From the NCBI RefSeq assembly GCF_003026365.1, contig NZ_PYOM01000001.1:124001-188000 (forward strand): a DNA stretch of 64,000 bases. The letters are read 5' to 3'. Shown piece by piece: positions 37,511 through 50,818 of this stretch. Made by a program: the position numbers and the translations under genes. Under the pieces are notes generated by a model that was not told where the DNA came from, did not search any database, and saw only the letters and a program-made list of their open reading frames with translations. Positions within the stretch are counted from its first letter, which is position 1. The number at the start of each line of letters is the position of its first letter. This stretch comes from Photobacterium angustum (GTDB lineage Bacteria > Pseudomonadota > Gammaproteobacteria > Enterobacterales > Vibrionaceae).

Positions 37511-37957
37511 TTGTTATATCCGATAGATGCTTATGATCAGCATGGACAATTAAAAATTAATACCATGTTGTGGTTCGTCTTGTTATTTAACGCCAAAGCT
37601 TGGCTAGTGTTTATTATGGCGGGGGTTAGCCGTACTCAAGGCGGTGAATTACTTGAGCTTATTTACCCAATAAGAGATGTTTTATACATAGGTATGGCAA
37701 TAGGTAGTCCCGCAATATTATTGATGTGGCTATCAGGTCAGCGAAATAAGAATAATAAATTAATACATTTTCTGTGGCGGCAAGGGAAAAGAGTGTTACT
37801 TGCTGCGTATAGTTTTGATTTTCTAATGCAAATATATCATTTGGTTATCAGTCATGGTGAGTTTAGCTGGATACGGGCAACTACATTACTGTTAACTGCA
37901 TGGCTTGGGTTGTACCTTCTAAGAAGCTCTCGAGTTAAAGATATATTTGCAGACTAG
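37511..37957 (+). CDS. yfeZ: YfeZ-like DUF2919 membrane protein
   Basis: A 148-residue inner membrane protein with four predicted helices. The N-terminal IDAYDQHGQLKINTMLWFVLLFNAKAW pattern is that of DUF2919, to which E. coli YfeZ belongs. The start is TTG 37511 with GAGGG upstream. In E. coli yfeZ-yfeY-yfeX are adjacent; here a yfeX homologue lies 650 bases downstream, supporting the name. Function unknown. Confidence 0.75.
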   Translation: MLYPIDAYDQHGQLKINTMLWFVLLFNAKAWLVFIMAGVSRTQGGELLELIYPIRDVLYIGMAIGSPAILLMWLSGQRNKNNKLIHFLWRQGKRVLLAAYSFDFLMQIYHLVISHGEFSWIRATTLLLTAWLGLYLLRSSRVKDIFAD

Positions 37958-37976
37958 CCTGTAAAGGGGAACTGTA

Positions 37977-38390
37977 ATGAATGATTTAAGTCGAGGACAA
38001 TTGCTGTTAAGCATGTTACTGAGCCCATTAGCGATGGCTGATTGGTTGCTTGATGTTAGCTTTGAATTGAGTAGTTACTGTCATTCGAAGCATACAGTGA
38101 ATACCTCATTATCATTACTGCCAGGTGAAGAAACGATATTTTTTAATGGCTTAAGTCAAAGCCAACATAACTTGTGCCGTGAAGTGGTGGGTCGTGCTCA
38201 ACTACTTGACGTTTCGCCAGATGAAGTAAAAATTGCTTTTCAGATCCAAGAACGATTAGATGATGGTGGTTGGCGTACTATTTTAGCTAAAACCTTGTCT
38301 ACTGGACTTAATATGCCAATATTATTTGAAAGTGAAAATACTGACTTAGAAGAGCGCGTTAAACTCCAAATTGAAATAATGACGGCATAA
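37977..38390 (+). CDS. exported protein of unknown function between yfeZ and yfeX
   Basis: A 137-residue protein with a probable signal peptide (LLLSMLLSPLAMA, cleavage after residue 21). The mature part has two cysteines (in YCHSK and NLCRE) that could form a disulfide, and beta-strand-like alternation. I do not recognise the family; it does not look like YfeY (DUF1131), which holds this position in E. coli. It is 19 bases after yfeZ and so in the same operon. ATG 37977 has AAAGGGG upstream. Confidence 0.7.
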   Translation: MNDLSRGQLLLSMLLSPLAMADWLLDVSFELSSYCHSKHTVNTSLSLLPGEETIFFNGLSQSQHNLCREVVGRAQLLDVSPDEVKIAFQIQERLDDGGWRTILAKTLSTGLNMPILFESENTDLEERVKLQIEIMTA

Positions 38391-38428
38391 TGTATTAATA
38401 TCGCTAATTGATCTTTTTCTTCTTCAAT

Positions 38429-38455
38429 AACGCCTTCTTTTTAGAAGGCGTTTTT
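38429..38455 (+). terminator. terminator of the yfeZ operon
   Basis: AACGCCTTCT / AGAAGGCGTT with a four-base loop, followed by T residues; it separates this operon from yfeX. Confidence 0.87.
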
Positions 38456-38601
38456 GTATAAAGTAGGTATCAAAATGCCCAATTTCGTAGGGAAAAGAGT
38501 AAAACCTTCTACTAATGCATTAAGATCAAGTGATTTACGACTTTATATAGTTATAATTACTTTTCATTTTTGACTAAACATCCTGTTAGGAGAAGACACC
38601 T

Positions 38602-39498
38602 ATGAGTATTGCCCAACCAGCAATCGTTCCAGATCGTGGCGCCTTTGCCCTTTATGTGGTGATGAATGTTGTTGGTAATAAGCAAAATGTTATTGCTCAA
38701 TGCCAGTCAATTCATCAGTTACTTGCGGATCTTAATACTGATCAGCAAGACGCAAAGTTACATGCAAGTGTTGCCTTCGGTAAGGCATTTTGGGAGTCTT
38801 TAGGTCAACAAAGCCCTGCTGAATTAACAGAGTTCCGTCAGTTAGGTGAAGGTGAGACTATTGCACCAGCAACAGGTGGTGATGTCTTACTGCATATCCA
38901 TTCTAATCGTCATGATCTTAACTTTTACGCATTTCGCGTTTTCTTAGAAAAACTGTCTCAAGACGTCGAAGTGTTAGATGAAACGTATGGTTTCCAATAC
39001 CTTGATCACCGTGACATGACAGATTTCATTGACGGCACAGAGAATCCACAAACAGCGGAAGATCGTGCTAACGTGGGTGTAATTGCTGAAGGTGAGTTTG
39101 CTGGTGGTAGTTATGTAATGTTGCAGCGTTATATTCATAACCTACCAGCATGGCATCGTCTAAACGTAAAAGCACAAGAAAAAGTGATTGGTAGAACGAA
39201 ACCAGATTCTATTGAACTAGAAGATGTGCCAGCTGCGTCACACGTTGGTCGCGTTGATATTAAGGAAGATGGTAAAGGCTTAAAGATTCTGCGTCACAGC
39301 TTACCATATGGCTCTGTAACATCAGATCATGGCTTACTATTCATTGCTTACTGTCATCGTCAGCATCACTTTGATGCACAGCTTGAAAGTATGTTTGGTG
39401 AAACAGATGGTAAAACAGACCAAATGTTACGTTTCTCAAAACCTGTTACTGGAGCTTATTTCTTTGCTCCATCGATGGCGATGTTAAACAGCCTTTAA
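38602..39498 (+). CDS. yfeX: Dyp-type heme peroxidase YfeX
   Basis: Cytoplasmic dye-decolorising peroxidase; E. coli YfeX oxidises porphyrinogens, and a proposed role in heme deferrochelation is disputed. The 298 residues (299 in E. coli) hold the catalytic aspartate in FIDGTENPQ, the proximal heme histidine in SHVGRVDI, and the arginine-containing ILRHSLPYG. No signal peptide. ATG 38602 has AGGAGA upstream. Confidence 0.92.
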   Translation: MSIAQPAIVPDRGAFALYVVMNVVGNKQNVIAQCQSIHQLLADLNTDQQDAKLHASVAFGKAFWESLGQQSPAELTEFRQLGEGETIAPATGGDVLLHIHSNRHDLNFYAFRVFLEKLSQDVEVLDETYGFQYLDHRDMTDFIDGTENPQTAEDRANVGVIAEGEFAGGSYVMLQRYIHNLPAWHRLNVKAQEKVIGRTKPDSIELEDVPAASHVGRVDIKEDGKGLKILRHSLPYGSVTSDHGLLFIAYCHRQHHFDAQLESMFGETDGKTDQMLRFSKPVTGAYFFAPSMAMLNSL

Positions 39499-39518
39499 TC
39501 TCTAAAAAAAGTTGATAT

Positions 39519-39554
39519 AAGCATGCGATGAACAATGTTTTAGCATGCTTTTTT
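39519..39554 (+). terminator. terminator of yfeX
   Basis: AAGCATGC / GCATGCTT with a 16-base loop and six T residues. Confidence 0.75.
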
Positions 39555-39569
39555 AATGTTCAGATAAAC

Positions 39570-39597
39570 AAAAAGCGCTACCGAAGTAGCGCTTTTT
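39570..39597. terminator. terminator between yfeX and crr
   Basis: AAAAAGCGCTAC / GTAGCGCTTTTT around CGAA, 12 base pairs with A and T tails, thus usable from both sides. It ends ptsHI-crr 20 bases after the crr stop. Confidence 0.9.
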
Positions 39598-39617
39598 TAT
39601 CAGCTATAGAACTTAGC

Positions 39618-40127
39618 TTATTTCTTAACGCGTAGTACTGGTGTTTCACCAACGTTTACAGCGCCAGAAAGCTTAGTTAGCTCTTTGATCTCGTCCATGT
39701 TAGAGATAACAACTGGAGTCAGAGTTGACTTCGCTTTCTCTTCTAGTAGTGCAAGATCGAATTCGATGATAGTGTCGCCAACTTTAACAGTTTGGCCTTC
39801 TTCAGCGATGCGAGTAAAACCTTCGCCTTTAAGTTCAACAGTATCAATACCGAAGTGAACGAAAAGTTCGATGCCATCGTCAGACTCAATAGAGAAAGCG
39901 TGGTTCGTTTCAAAGATCTTACCAATAGTACCGTTTACTGGTGCAACCATTTTGTTGCCAGCTGGTTTGATAGCAATACCGTCACCAACAATTTTCTCAG
40001 CAAATACTACATCTGGCACATCTTCGATGTTAACGATTTCGCCAGAAAGTGGTGCGATGATTTCAATTGCACCAGCTTCACTGCTGTCGTCAGAAACCAG
40101 TTTCTTCAATTTGTCAAACAGACCCAT
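39618..40127 (-). CDS. crr: PTS glucose-specific enzyme IIA (EIIA-Glc)
   Basis: Phosphocarrier and central regulator of sugar uptake, adenylate cyclase and carbon catabolite control. The 169 residues equal E. coli Crr; the two histidines at the active site are in NHAFSIESD and [10 protein letters not shown], the latter being phosphorylated. It is the last gene of ptsH-ptsI-crr. FrsA, an EIIA-Glc partner, is encoded at 28604. Confidence 0.96.
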   Translation of the reverse strand: MGLFDKLKKLVSDDSSEAGAIEIIAPLSGEIVNIEDVPDVVFAEKIVGDGIAIKPAGNKMVAPVNGTIGKIFETNHAFSIESDDGIELFVHFGIDTVELKGEGFTRIAEEGQTVKVGDTIIEFDLALLEEKAKSTLTPVVISNMDEIKELTKLSGAVNVGETPVLRVKK

Positions 40128-40167
40128 ATCGATGCTCCTAAGCGTTGTTATATTATCTGCAGCTATA

Positions 40168-41892
40168 TTAGCAGATGGTCTTTTCTGCGATGAATTTTTC
40201 TACGTGCTCTTCGATTTCAGCAGCCGTTGGTAGAGTTAATGCATACTCTGCCATTGCTTTTACATCAGCAAAGTTAGCGTTACGGATAACTTTCTTGATG
40301 CGAGGGATAGAAATCGCACTCATACTGAATTCGTCAAGACCCATACCTAAAAGAAGTAGGGTAGCACGTTCGTCGCCGGCAAGCTCACCACACATACCTG
40401 TCCACTTACCTTCAACGTGAGAAGCATCAATAACTTGCTTGATCACAGTAAGTACAGCAGGCGATAGTGGGTTGTAAAGGTGAGAGATTAGCTCATTACC
40501 ACGGTCAACTGCTAGAGTATACTGGGTTAAGTCGTTGGTACCAATACTAAAGAAAGAAACTTCTTTCGCTAAGTGGTGTGCAATTGCTGCAGCAGCTGGT
40601 GTTTCAACCATCACACCGATCTCGATGTCAGCGTCAAAAGCTAAACCTTCAGCTGTTAATTCAACTTTAAACTCTTCAATTGCAGCTTTAAGTGTGCGTA
40701 CTTCTTCAACCGAAATAATCATCGGGAACATGATACGGATCTTACCGTGTGCAGATGCACGAAGAATAGCACGGAACTGATCACGTAAAATTTCACGACG
40801 GTCAAGGCTGATACGGATTGCACGCCAACCCAAGAATGGGTTCATTTCTTTTGGTAGATCTAGGTATGGAAGATCTTTATCACCACCGATATCCATAGTA
40901 CGGATAATCACTGGTTCACCGTGCATTGCTTCTGCAACTTCTTTGTACGCTTGGTATTGCTCTTCTTCTGTCGGTAGAGAATCGCGATCCATGAACAAGA
41001 ATTCAGTACGGTATAAACCTACACCTTCACCACCATTACGGTTTACGCCGTCACAGTCTTTTACTGTACCTACGTTACCGCAAACTTCTACCTGTTTACC
41101 ATCAAGCGTGATTGCAGGAAGATCTTTTAGCTTCGCTAGTTCTTCTTGCTCTGCTTTGTGCGCGTCGCTGATAGCTTTAAATTTGTTTAATTCATCATCC
41201 GTTGGATTGATTACAACCTGATTATTGATTGCATCAAGTACTAGCATATCGCCAGATTTAACTTTTGATGTGATATCGTTTGTACCAACAATCGCTGGAA
41301 TCTCAAGAGAGCGTGCCATGATTGAAGTGTGTGATGTGCGACCACCGATATCAGTGATAAAACCACGAACATAATCAAGGTTAATCTGTGCTGTTTCAGA
41401 CGGTGTAAGATCGTTAGCAACAAGGATAACTTCTTCGCTGATAGCACTTAGGTTGATTACGTTAATGCCTAATGCGTTCTTAACAAAACGGCTACCGATA
41501 TCGCGGATATCACTTGCACGTTCTTTTAAGTACTCGTCATCTAAAGACTCAAGTGTTTGTGCTTGCTCTTCGATAACAGAGTGGATTGCAAAGTCAGCAG
41601 ATATTTTGTCTTTAATAAGGGCTATGATTTCTTCTTCAAGCTCCTCATCTTCAAGCAACATGATGTGACCTTCAAAGATCGCTTCCTTTTCTTCACCAAA
41701 AGTGACACGTGCTTTTTCTTTGATTACTTCTAGCTGCTCAGACGATTTCTTTCGTGCGTCGAAGAAACGTTGAATTTCGTTATCGATTTGGTCTGCAGAG
41801 ATTGGTGCTTTGTTTAGAACAATCTCTTCTTCTTGCAGGAGTAGTGCTTTAGCAAAAGCAATACCTGGAGATGCCAAGATACCTGAAATCAT
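40168..41892 (-). CDS. ptsI: PTS enzyme I
   Basis: Phosphoenolpyruvate-protein phosphotransferase, the first PTS step. The 574 residues contain the phospho-histidine motif [21 protein letters not shown], the [13 protein letters not shown] segment, [18 protein letters not shown] and the CGELAGD active-site cysteine near the C terminus. Start and length match E. coli (575). It is 55 bases after ptsH. Confidence 0.97.
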   Translation of the reverse strand: MISGILASPGIAFAKALLLQEEEIVLNKAPISADQIDNEIQRFFDARKKSSEQLEVIKEKARVTFGEEKEAIFEGHIMLLEDEELEEEIIALIKDKISADFAIHSVIEEQAQTLESLDDEYLKERASDIRDIGSRFVKNALGINVINLSAISEEVILVANDLTPSETAQINLDYVRGFITDIGGRTSHTSIMARSLEIPAIVGTNDITSKVKSGDMLVLDAINNQVVINPTDDELNKFKAISDAHKAEQEELAKLKDLPAITLDGKQVEVCGNVGTVKDCDGVNRNGGEGVGLYRTEFLFMDRDSLPTEEEQYQAYKEVAEAMHGEPVIIRTMDIGGDKDLPYLDLPKEMNPFLGWRAIRISLDRREILRDQFRAILRASAHGKIRIMFPMIISVEEVRTLKAAIEEFKVELTAEGLAFDADIEIGVMVETPAAAAIAHHLAKEVSFFSIGTNDLTQYTLAVDRGNELISHLYNPLSPAVLTVIKQVIDASHVEGKWTGMCGELAGDERATLLLLGMGLDEFSMSAISIPRIKKVIRNANFADVKAMAEYALTLPTAAEIEEHVEKFIAEKTIC

Positions 41893-41947
41893 AGCCTTAC
41901 CTTAAATTAACTAAAAAACTGAAAACCCGTTTGTATATAAACGTAGC

Positions 41948-42235
41948 TTAGATTTCGCGGAACATTGCAACTGGTGAACCGTCGTGATCTTCTTTCAGTT
42001 GAATTAGAGCATCAACAGCTTCTTGAGCTTGAGCGCCTTCACCAGCGATAGTGATTTGTGCACCTTTAATTAAGCCAAGAGTTTGAAGCTTGAATAGGCT
42101 TTTTGCACTAGCGCTTTTGCCATTAGCAGTTACAGTCACATCTGCATCAAATGATTTTGCTTCTTTAACGAACTGAGCCGCTGGACGAGTGTGTAGACCA
42201 TTTGGTGCTGTGATTTCAACTTGCTTCTGATACAT
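41948..42235 (-). CDS. ptsH: PTS phosphocarrier HPr with extended C terminus
   Basis: Relays phosphate from enzyme I to the EIIA proteins. His15 in [14 protein letters not shown] and Ser46 in [15 protein letters not shown] are conserved. The protein has 95 residues where HPr usually has 85: the extra segment [13 protein letters not shown] replaces the short usual end. The ribosome site is GGGGTGAA, four bases before ATG 42235; this octamer is perfectly complementary to a C-rich part of the small RNA at 26211. Candidate promoter TTGACT at 42364-42369 (minus). The operon is ptsH-ptsI-crr. Confidence 0.95.
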   Translation of the reverse strand: MYQKQVEITAPNGLHTRPAAQFVKEAKSFDADVTVTANGKSASAKSLFKLQTLGLIKGAQITIAGEGAQAQEAVDALIQLKEDHDGSPVAMFREI

Positions 42236-42543
42236 AATTCACCCCGATAGATATAGTATTTTATTTAATAATTACTTAATTTATGACAAGCATAATATAG
42301 ATATCTTGCTCGTGCTGCTGCAGTATAAACTACCTAATAGCATAATGTCTTAGCTTTAATCCAAGTCAAAGTTTTATCAGAAACTTGCTTGCTAGCGATT
42401 AAAGTGCATTTTAGCTCCTTTATTTCGGAGCTAAAAATAAAGCGTGCGAGATTTATATTAAAGCTCAGTTCAAAATGCAACAAAAAAGCCCACAAAGGGG
42501 CTTTTTTCATAGCGATATACCTATTAAAAATTATAAAGTGTGA
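42236..42543. other. ptsH leader and cysK 3' region
   Basis: About 308 bases. It contains the cysK terminator, a separate 10-bp hairpin (TTTTAGCTCC/GGAGCTAAAA, 42409-42436) without a T run, and a possible ptsH promoter around 42340-42369. The ptsH leader would be about 100 bases long. Confidence 0.5.
42482..42507 (-). terminator. terminator of cysK
   Basis: AAAAAAGCCC / GGGCTTTTTT with a six-base loop. On the minus strand it follows the cysK stop at 42544. Confidence 0.87.
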
Positions 42544-43512
42544 TCACTGTTGTGTTTCTTTTTCTGTGAAAATGCCTGCAAATAGTGCAGTCGATAGGTA
42601 ACGTTCACCTGAGCTAGGCAGTATTACTACAATGTTTTTATCTGAAAATTCTGGGCGAGCTGCAATGTTATTTGCAGCAACAACTGCAGCTCCTGATGAA
42701 ATACCAGCAAGAATACCTTCTTCATCCATTAGGCGACGCGCCATTTCAATTGCGTCATCTGAGCTTACTTTTTGAACTTCATCAATTAATGATAAATCTA
42801 AGTTACCAGGAATAAAGCCAGCACCAATACCTTGAATTTTGTGTGGAGCGGGTTGAACCGTGTCACCATTTAATGTTTGGGTAATTACTGGTGATTCTAG
42901 TGGCTCAACTGCAATTGTAGTAATTGCTTTGCCTTTTTGCTGTTTAATAAAACGGCTAACACCTGTAAGTGTACCACCTGTACCAACGCCTGAGACAAAT
43001 ACATCAACTTCACCATCTGTTGCATCCCAAATTTCAGGACCTGTGGTTTTTTCATGGATCTCAGGGTTTGCTGGGTTATTAAACTGCTGTAGCAGTAGGT
43101 ATTTACTTGGATCTGAATTTACAATTTCTTCTGCTTTATCAATTGCGCCCTTCATGCCTTTAGGCGCTTCAGTTAGTACAAGATTTGCACCTAACGCTTT
43201 TAATAGCTTACGACGTTCAAGGCTCATGCTCTCAGGCATAGTTAATGTTAGTTTATAACCACGTGCAGCAGCAACAAAAGCAAGTGCAACACCAGTATTA
43301 CCACTTGTTGGCTCTACAAGTTCCACACCTTCTTTTAAAAGGCCTTTTTTCTCAGCATCCCAAATCATGTTAGCGCCAATACGACATTTAACACTAAAGC
43401 TTGGGTTACGAGCTTCTACTTTAGCTAACACTTTACCGTTACTTACACGGTTAAGACGTACTAGTGGAGTATTACCAATAGTTAGTGAGTTATCTTCATA
43501 AATCTTGCTCAT
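42544..43512 (-). CDS. cysK: cysteine synthase A (O-acetylserine sulfhydrylase)
   Basis: PLP enzyme that makes cysteine from O-acetylserine and sulfide. The 322 residues match E. coli CysK: the PLP lysine is in [14 protein letters not shown], with the phosphate loop [10 protein letters not shown] and [15 protein letters not shown]. It lies upstream of ptsHI-crr and near cysZ, the conserved cysZ-cysK-pts neighbourhood. Confidence 0.96.
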   Translation of the reverse strand: MSKIYEDNSLTIGNTPLVRLNRVSNGKVLAKVEARNPSFSVKCRIGANMIWDAEKKGLLKEGVELVEPTSGNTGVALAFVAAARGYKLTLTMPESMSLERRKLLKALGANLVLTEAPKGMKGAIDKAEEIVNSDPSKYLLLQQFNNPANPEIHEKTTGPEIWDATDGEVDVFVSGVGTGGTLTGVSRFIKQQKGKAITTIAVEPLESPVITQTLNGDTVQPAPHKIQGIGAGFIPGNLDLSLIDEVQKVSSDDAIEMARRLMDEEGILAGISSGAAVVAANNIAARPEFSDKNIVVILPSSGERYLSTALFAGIFTEKETQQ

Positions 43513-43782
43513 GCTTCGTTCCTTCGTGACACGTTAAAAGTAATATAAATTAAGAATATACTGGATAAGTTATTTGAAAAGTAATTAATGGTTATATCTT
43601 ATTGTTATCAACGTGTGAATTATATTGAACTAAAGATATATAGTGGGATGAAAAGCGTCAAGTGACTAATTTACAAATATGTTTTACTCAAATAGCTATA
43701 AACAATGGTGTTTGCAGCAAGTTTGGTGGAAAAGAAAAGAGCACTAGAATAAGTGCTCTTTGATGAATATTTATTGTTGATT

Positions 43783-44544
43783 CTAATAGCGTTTGAATTG
43801 TTCGCGGTAATGATCAACCCACATTGCTGTCGCGCCACAAACGGCTACAGGCATGACAAGTAAGTTAATAATTGGGGTCATAGTGAAAAACATGACAACA
43901 GCACCAAAGCTTAACGCTTGCCCACGATGTTCTTTAAGTGCATCTCGCATATCAATAAATGGCACTTTGTGGTTATCAAATGGGTAATCAACATATTGAA
44001 TTGTCATCATCCAAGCACTAAATAAAAACCATAAAATAGGACCAAGCGTTTGCCCGATGGCAGGGATCCACATAAGGATCAATAAGCCGACCGCTTTGGG
44101 TAAGTAATACTTCAATTTGGTCCACTCTCTGCCCATGGTACGAGGTAGATCTTTAATTAGCGCTTTAAAACTATCATCAGGTGGATTTTTACCTGTGAGT
44201 TTAGCTTCTAAATATTCAGCTAGTAGTCCATTAAATGGTGCTGCAATCCAGTTAGCAATGGTACTGAAGAAATAAGAAAACGTGACTAATGCAGCAATAG
44301 CAAGTAACGGCCATAACACATAAGATAGCCATTCAAGCCAGCTAGGCAGGTAACTTAACCAACCATCAATCCAGCCATTCAACTGAGTAAGTAAGGTTGC
44401 AAATGCGCCACCTAATAATAGGATATTGATAAGTAATGGGATGATTACAAAACGACGCGTTCCTGGTTGAGTGACCAGTTGTAACCCTTTAAAAAAGTAT
44501 CCAGCGCCGCTGGTTGTTGATTTTATGGCATGCAGTTGCGACAT
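43783..44544 (-). CDS. cysZ: sulfate transport protein CysZ
   Basis: Membrane protein needed for sulfate uptake for cysteine synthesis. The 253 residues have the DUF540/EI24 family pattern: [29 protein letters not shown] near the start, several membrane helices and [26 protein letters not shown] near the end. Length matches E. coli (253). cysK is 270 bases downstream and zipA-ligA are divergent, as in E. coli. Confidence 0.93.
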   Translation of the reverse strand: MSQLHAIKSTTSGAGYFFKGLQLVTQPGTRRFVIIPLLINILLLGGAFATLLTQLNGWIDGWLSYLPSWLEWLSYVLWPLLAIAALVTFSYFFSTIANWIAAPFNGLLAEYLEAKLTGKNPPDDSFKALIKDLPRTMGREWTKLKYYLPKAVGLLILMWIPAIGQTLGPILWFLFSAWMMTIQYVDYPFDNHKVPFIDMRDALKEHRGQALSFGAVVMFFTMTPIINLLVMPVAVCGATAMWVDHYREQFKRY

Positions 44545-44899
44545 GTGGTTTCCTTAATCGGATCTCTCAAATTTATTTTGATGAGGGATGATAGAGAGAC
44601 TATATAAGAGTATGTTAACGGGCTATATAGGATGGAATCAAATGAAAATATGGTTGTCACAGTTTTGACAAACCATTAAATCTCATCATTCATAATGAAA
44701 AATGATGTAAAAGTGTACAAAACTCACGTTGTAAAGACTATCTTGACTGAATAGCGATATTCAACTTCTCATTATCATTTGAGTTTTGGTACAGTAAGTC
44801 ATCGGCAAGAAATTCTAGCTAGAGATTTTGTCTGCCTAGTTGATTTTTTACTATTATTAACCCCGTCTAGGGATAACGAGTTAATTTCAGAGTATTCGT
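44545..44899. other. divergent promoter region between cysZ and zipA
   Basis: About 355 A+T-rich bases with no terminator or gene. An open frame starting at 44779 overlaps zipA in another frame and is not credible. Confidence 0.45.
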
Positions 44900-46246
<1,347 letters not shown>

Positions 46247-46274
46247 TCTTTGAAAAGATGAAGTCATTAATGAG

Positions 46275-46302
46275 CAGGCTCCTATAAGGGGCCTGTTTTT
46301 TT
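46275..46302 (+). terminator. terminator between zipA and ligA
   Basis: CAGGCTCC / GGGGCCTG stem (with one G-T pair), followed by seven T residues. Confidence 0.8.
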
Positions 46303-46384
46303 ATTTAAATTTAGGCAACCGTCTCAATCGTTGTATTATCGATAGGCGTTGTTTTGGCAGAAATTATCAAGATTTGTCAGGTAG

Positions 46385-48403
<2,019 letters not shown>

Positions 48404-48437
48404 TACCTTTTTATCGGTTTGATAAATCTTGTTACAA

Positions 48438-48471
48438 AAAAAGTCGCTCCATTTTGGGCGGCTTTTTTTTA
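48438..48471 (+). terminator. terminator of ligA
   Basis: AAAGTCGCTC / GGGCGGCTTT stem with G-T pairs, followed by a run of T residues. Confidence 0.85.
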
Positions 48472-48931
48472 TGAATTAAATGAAATAGTGTATATAACTG
48501 TGTGATCAATACAGGTAATCACTGTTATTTTATTAACAGTAAATAATAATGTTAATTATTTGTTTCTAAAAAAATACAGGTATATCAATAATAAAAAAAA
48601 CTCGATCAGGGTCACAGATATCTGCTAGGTTAATCATAACTGTTTGTTTTTATTGTATTTTATTTTGTTGTCGGAAACATTTGAACTGGATCACTATAGG
48701 CCGGAAACTTTGCACTGAATCAAATTTTTAACACAAGAAAGTAAGTTCTTATTGATGTTTTGCGCTGCGAAAGTAGTCTTAATAGCGAAGTTACATAAAG
48801 TTCAATTTCGAACGAAAAAATATGAATTGGTCGAATTGATTCGGCTAACATATGGGAGATTTACTTGTAGCCTTCGGCGGCCAACCTTTCAGGTTACAGG
48901 TAAACAGCTTATATCTTTTAGGAGTTATTCC
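48472..48931. promoter_or_regulatory. long regulatory region of the OprD/ChiP-like porin
   Basis: About 460 bases. It contains an imperfect direct repeat (48672-48693 and 48702-48722, both CGGAAAC...ACTG.ATCA, 30 bases apart) and the palindrome CAGATATCTG (48615-48624). The repeat spacing of about three helical turns suggests a dimeric or tandem regulator. An open frame runs from 48752 into the porin gene, but the real start is 48932. Confidence 0.6.
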
Positions 48932-50341
48932 ATGGAATCAAAGTTTTTTAAAGTTTCTGCTTTAACAGCAGCAATGTTAGGCGCAGTAGCAACGCCAGCA
49001 ATGGCAACGGAAGACAGTGCAGCTGGCCCTGGGTATGTAGAACAAGTTAATGAGTTCCTTGAAGGTTCAACACTAGCTGGTGTTGCTGTTGTTGATACAC
49101 GTTCACGTACTCGTTCAACTGGTGCTCCTGGCGGTAAAGATGGTGATGTGTGGAGCCGTCTAAACTACTCTTCTTACAACCTTATTTTAGATTTCACTTC
49201 TGGCTACCACAATGGTTGGTTAGGTGCTGATGTTGCTGGTTACCTCTCTGGTGATCTATACAACGATAGCCAAATGAACGGTGATACTGGTGAGTACCTT
49301 TGTAACGAAATTTCTGCTTGTAATAACTTAGACTGGGGTGCTGGTGAAGGCGGTCCTGTTAAAATTACCAAAGCAGCACTTAAATTTAAAGCTGGCGAAA
49401 ACGTAGACGGTCGTTTCGGTTTTACTCAAGCGAATGGTAACGGTGTTTTAGGTAACGTTTGGTCTTTCGTACCAGGTACATATCGTGGTGCTGAACTTAA
49501 CGCAAACATTGGTAACTTCAAAGCAACGTACTTCATTGCAGATCAGTTTACAGCTCCATGGCTATTAAGCGAGAACGATTACGCTCCTGCTCTTTGGGCT
49601 GATACTACTTGGGGAATTGCACACTCTCTAGGTTTACAAGGTAATGCAACTGATGATTTATTCCTTCAGTTTGGTATTGGTCAGGTAACTGATGTTCAAT
49701 ATGTTGATACTGTTGACTGGGGTGCAGGTAAAGTAACTGGTTATCAAAATAAAGTTGATACAACAGGTTATAAAGTTTACGCGAAATACAATATTAACGA
49801 CACAATGTCTGTTGCATACGACTTCTACGGCGTAAATGATGATGCTCAGTATGATGGTCTTGGTTACACCACTGGTTTAGCATTTAACGCAAGCTTTGGT
49901 CAGTTCTCATGGATGACTAATCTTAACTACGCTAAGAGTGATAACGATCGTGATGTTAACCCACGTATGATTTACACATACGGTATGACTAACGGTACTT
50001 ACTCACTATGGTGGGATGCACTATCTGATTGGAACAAATCTGGTGAAGTTTCTATCTACAACCGTCTATCATTTGACCAAGGTAATGGTTGGAACTACTA
50101 CCTAGGCTTTGGTTACGGTTCTGGCGGTAAGTCAGCGGCTGAAGGTGCTAAAGGCGATTGGGATTACAAGAGCGAGTACGCTGTTAACGGTACAGTATCT
50201 TACTCTGTTCAAAGTGGCGCACTTAAAGGTTCAACAGTACGTCTACACGGTACAGTGCTAGAGCGTGACGAGTTTGAAGGTGCAGCATCTGCTGATGAAA
50301 CAGATCTACGTTTCCAAGTTATCATTCCTTACACTTTCTAA
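48932..50341 (+). CDS. OprD-family porin, chitoporin ChiP-like
   Basis: Outer membrane porin precursor of 469 residues. A 22-26-residue signal peptide ends near AMATED; the mature chain shows OprD/ChiP features: YSSYNLILDFTSGYHNGWLGADVA, KAALKFKAG, NVWSFVPGTYRGAELNANIG and LRFQVIIPYTF at the C terminus, with the final phenylalanine needed for BAM assembly. The pattern resembles E. coli ChiP, which passes chitooligosaccharides; substrate is inferred. ATG 48932 with AGGAG upstream. Expressed alone. Confidence 0.82.
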   Translation: MESKFFKVSALTAAMLGAVATPAMATEDSAAGPGYVEQVNEFLEGSTLAGVAVVDTRSRTRSTGAPGGKDGDVWSRLNYSSYNLILDFTSGYHNGWLGADVAGYLSGDLYNDSQMNGDTGEYLCNEISACNNLDWGAGEGGPVKITKAALKFKAGENVDGRFGFTQANGNGVLGNVWSFVPGTYRGAELNANIGNFKATYFIADQFTAPWLLSENDYAPALWADTTWGIAHSLGLQGNATDDLFLQFGIGQVTDVQYVDTVDWGAGKVTGYQNKVDTTGYKVYAKYNINDTMSVAYDFYGVNDDAQYDGLGYTTGLAFNASFGQFSWMTNLNYAKSDNDRDVNPRMIYTYGMTNGTYSLWWDALSDWNKSGEVSIYNRLSFDQGNGWNYYLGFGYGSGGKSAAEGAKGDWDYKSEYAVNGTVSYSVQSGALKGSTVRLHGTVLERDEFEGAASADETDLRFQVIIPYTF

Positions 50342-50367
50342 TGTAACTGAAAGTTAAAGAATAGTTT

Positions 50368-50394
50368 AAAGACCCACTTTTTAGTGGGTCTTTT
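50368..50394 (+). terminator. terminator of the porin gene
   Basis: AAAGACCCACT / AGTGGGTCTTT with a four-base loop, followed by T. Confidence 0.87.
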
Positions 50395-50472
50395 GGTTTG
50401 TATTAAAAATAAGATAGATATAGTTTTTCATTTTCCTATATTTAATAAGTCGTAGGTAACTGAGAGGCTGTA

Positions 50473-50679
50473 ATGAAAAAATTGTTAATTACATGTGGGC
50501 TGACTATTTTATTGGGACTTGCATCATCGACTGTTTATGCTGACGGGACAAATGGATATAACGGAATGGGTGGAGCGGGTGGTTATGGTCAAACCGCTTG
50601 TGTTTTACCAAATAGTGATCTCGTTTTTGTACCTTGGTTTGTTTGTAAGGCCAAAAATGGTAAAACAAATGATTTTTAA
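50473..50679 (+). CDS. small secreted glycine-rich protein
   Basis: A 68-residue precursor with a classical signal peptide (MKKLLITCGLTILLGLASS, cleavage after VYA) leaving about 45 residues. The mature part starts with a Gly/Asn/Tyr-rich repeat (GTNGYNGMGGAGGYG), then two cysteines and a hydrophobic LVFVPWFVC. ATG 50473 has GAGAGG upstream. I do not recognise the family. It follows the porin by 130 bases after a terminator. Confidence 0.68.
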   Translation: MKKLLITCGLTILLGLASSTVYADGTNGYNGMGGAGGYGQTACVLPNSDLVFVPWFVCKAKNGKTNDF

Positions 50680-50797
50680 TTAAAAAAGAGAATGGATTCT
50701 CTTAACTCTTATTAACAATTACTTATTCTAAATAATCATTGTCTACAGATTATTGTAGATTTACCCCACAGTGCTAAAATACTCCTCATTAGATAAG

Positions 50798-50818
50798 ACA
50801 CAGTAGTCCTTACTGTGT
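50798..50818 (+). promoter_or_regulatory. hairpin in the gltX leader
   Basis: ACACAGTA / TACTGTGT, eight perfect base pairs with a five-base loop, 26 bases before the gltX start. There is no T run, so it is not a simple terminator. Confidence 0.45.

Noticed and set aside
42409..42436. TTTTAGCTCC/GGAGCTAAAA hairpin as a terminator
   Set aside because: No T run on either strand after the stem; it is more likely a leader structure of ptsH or incidental.
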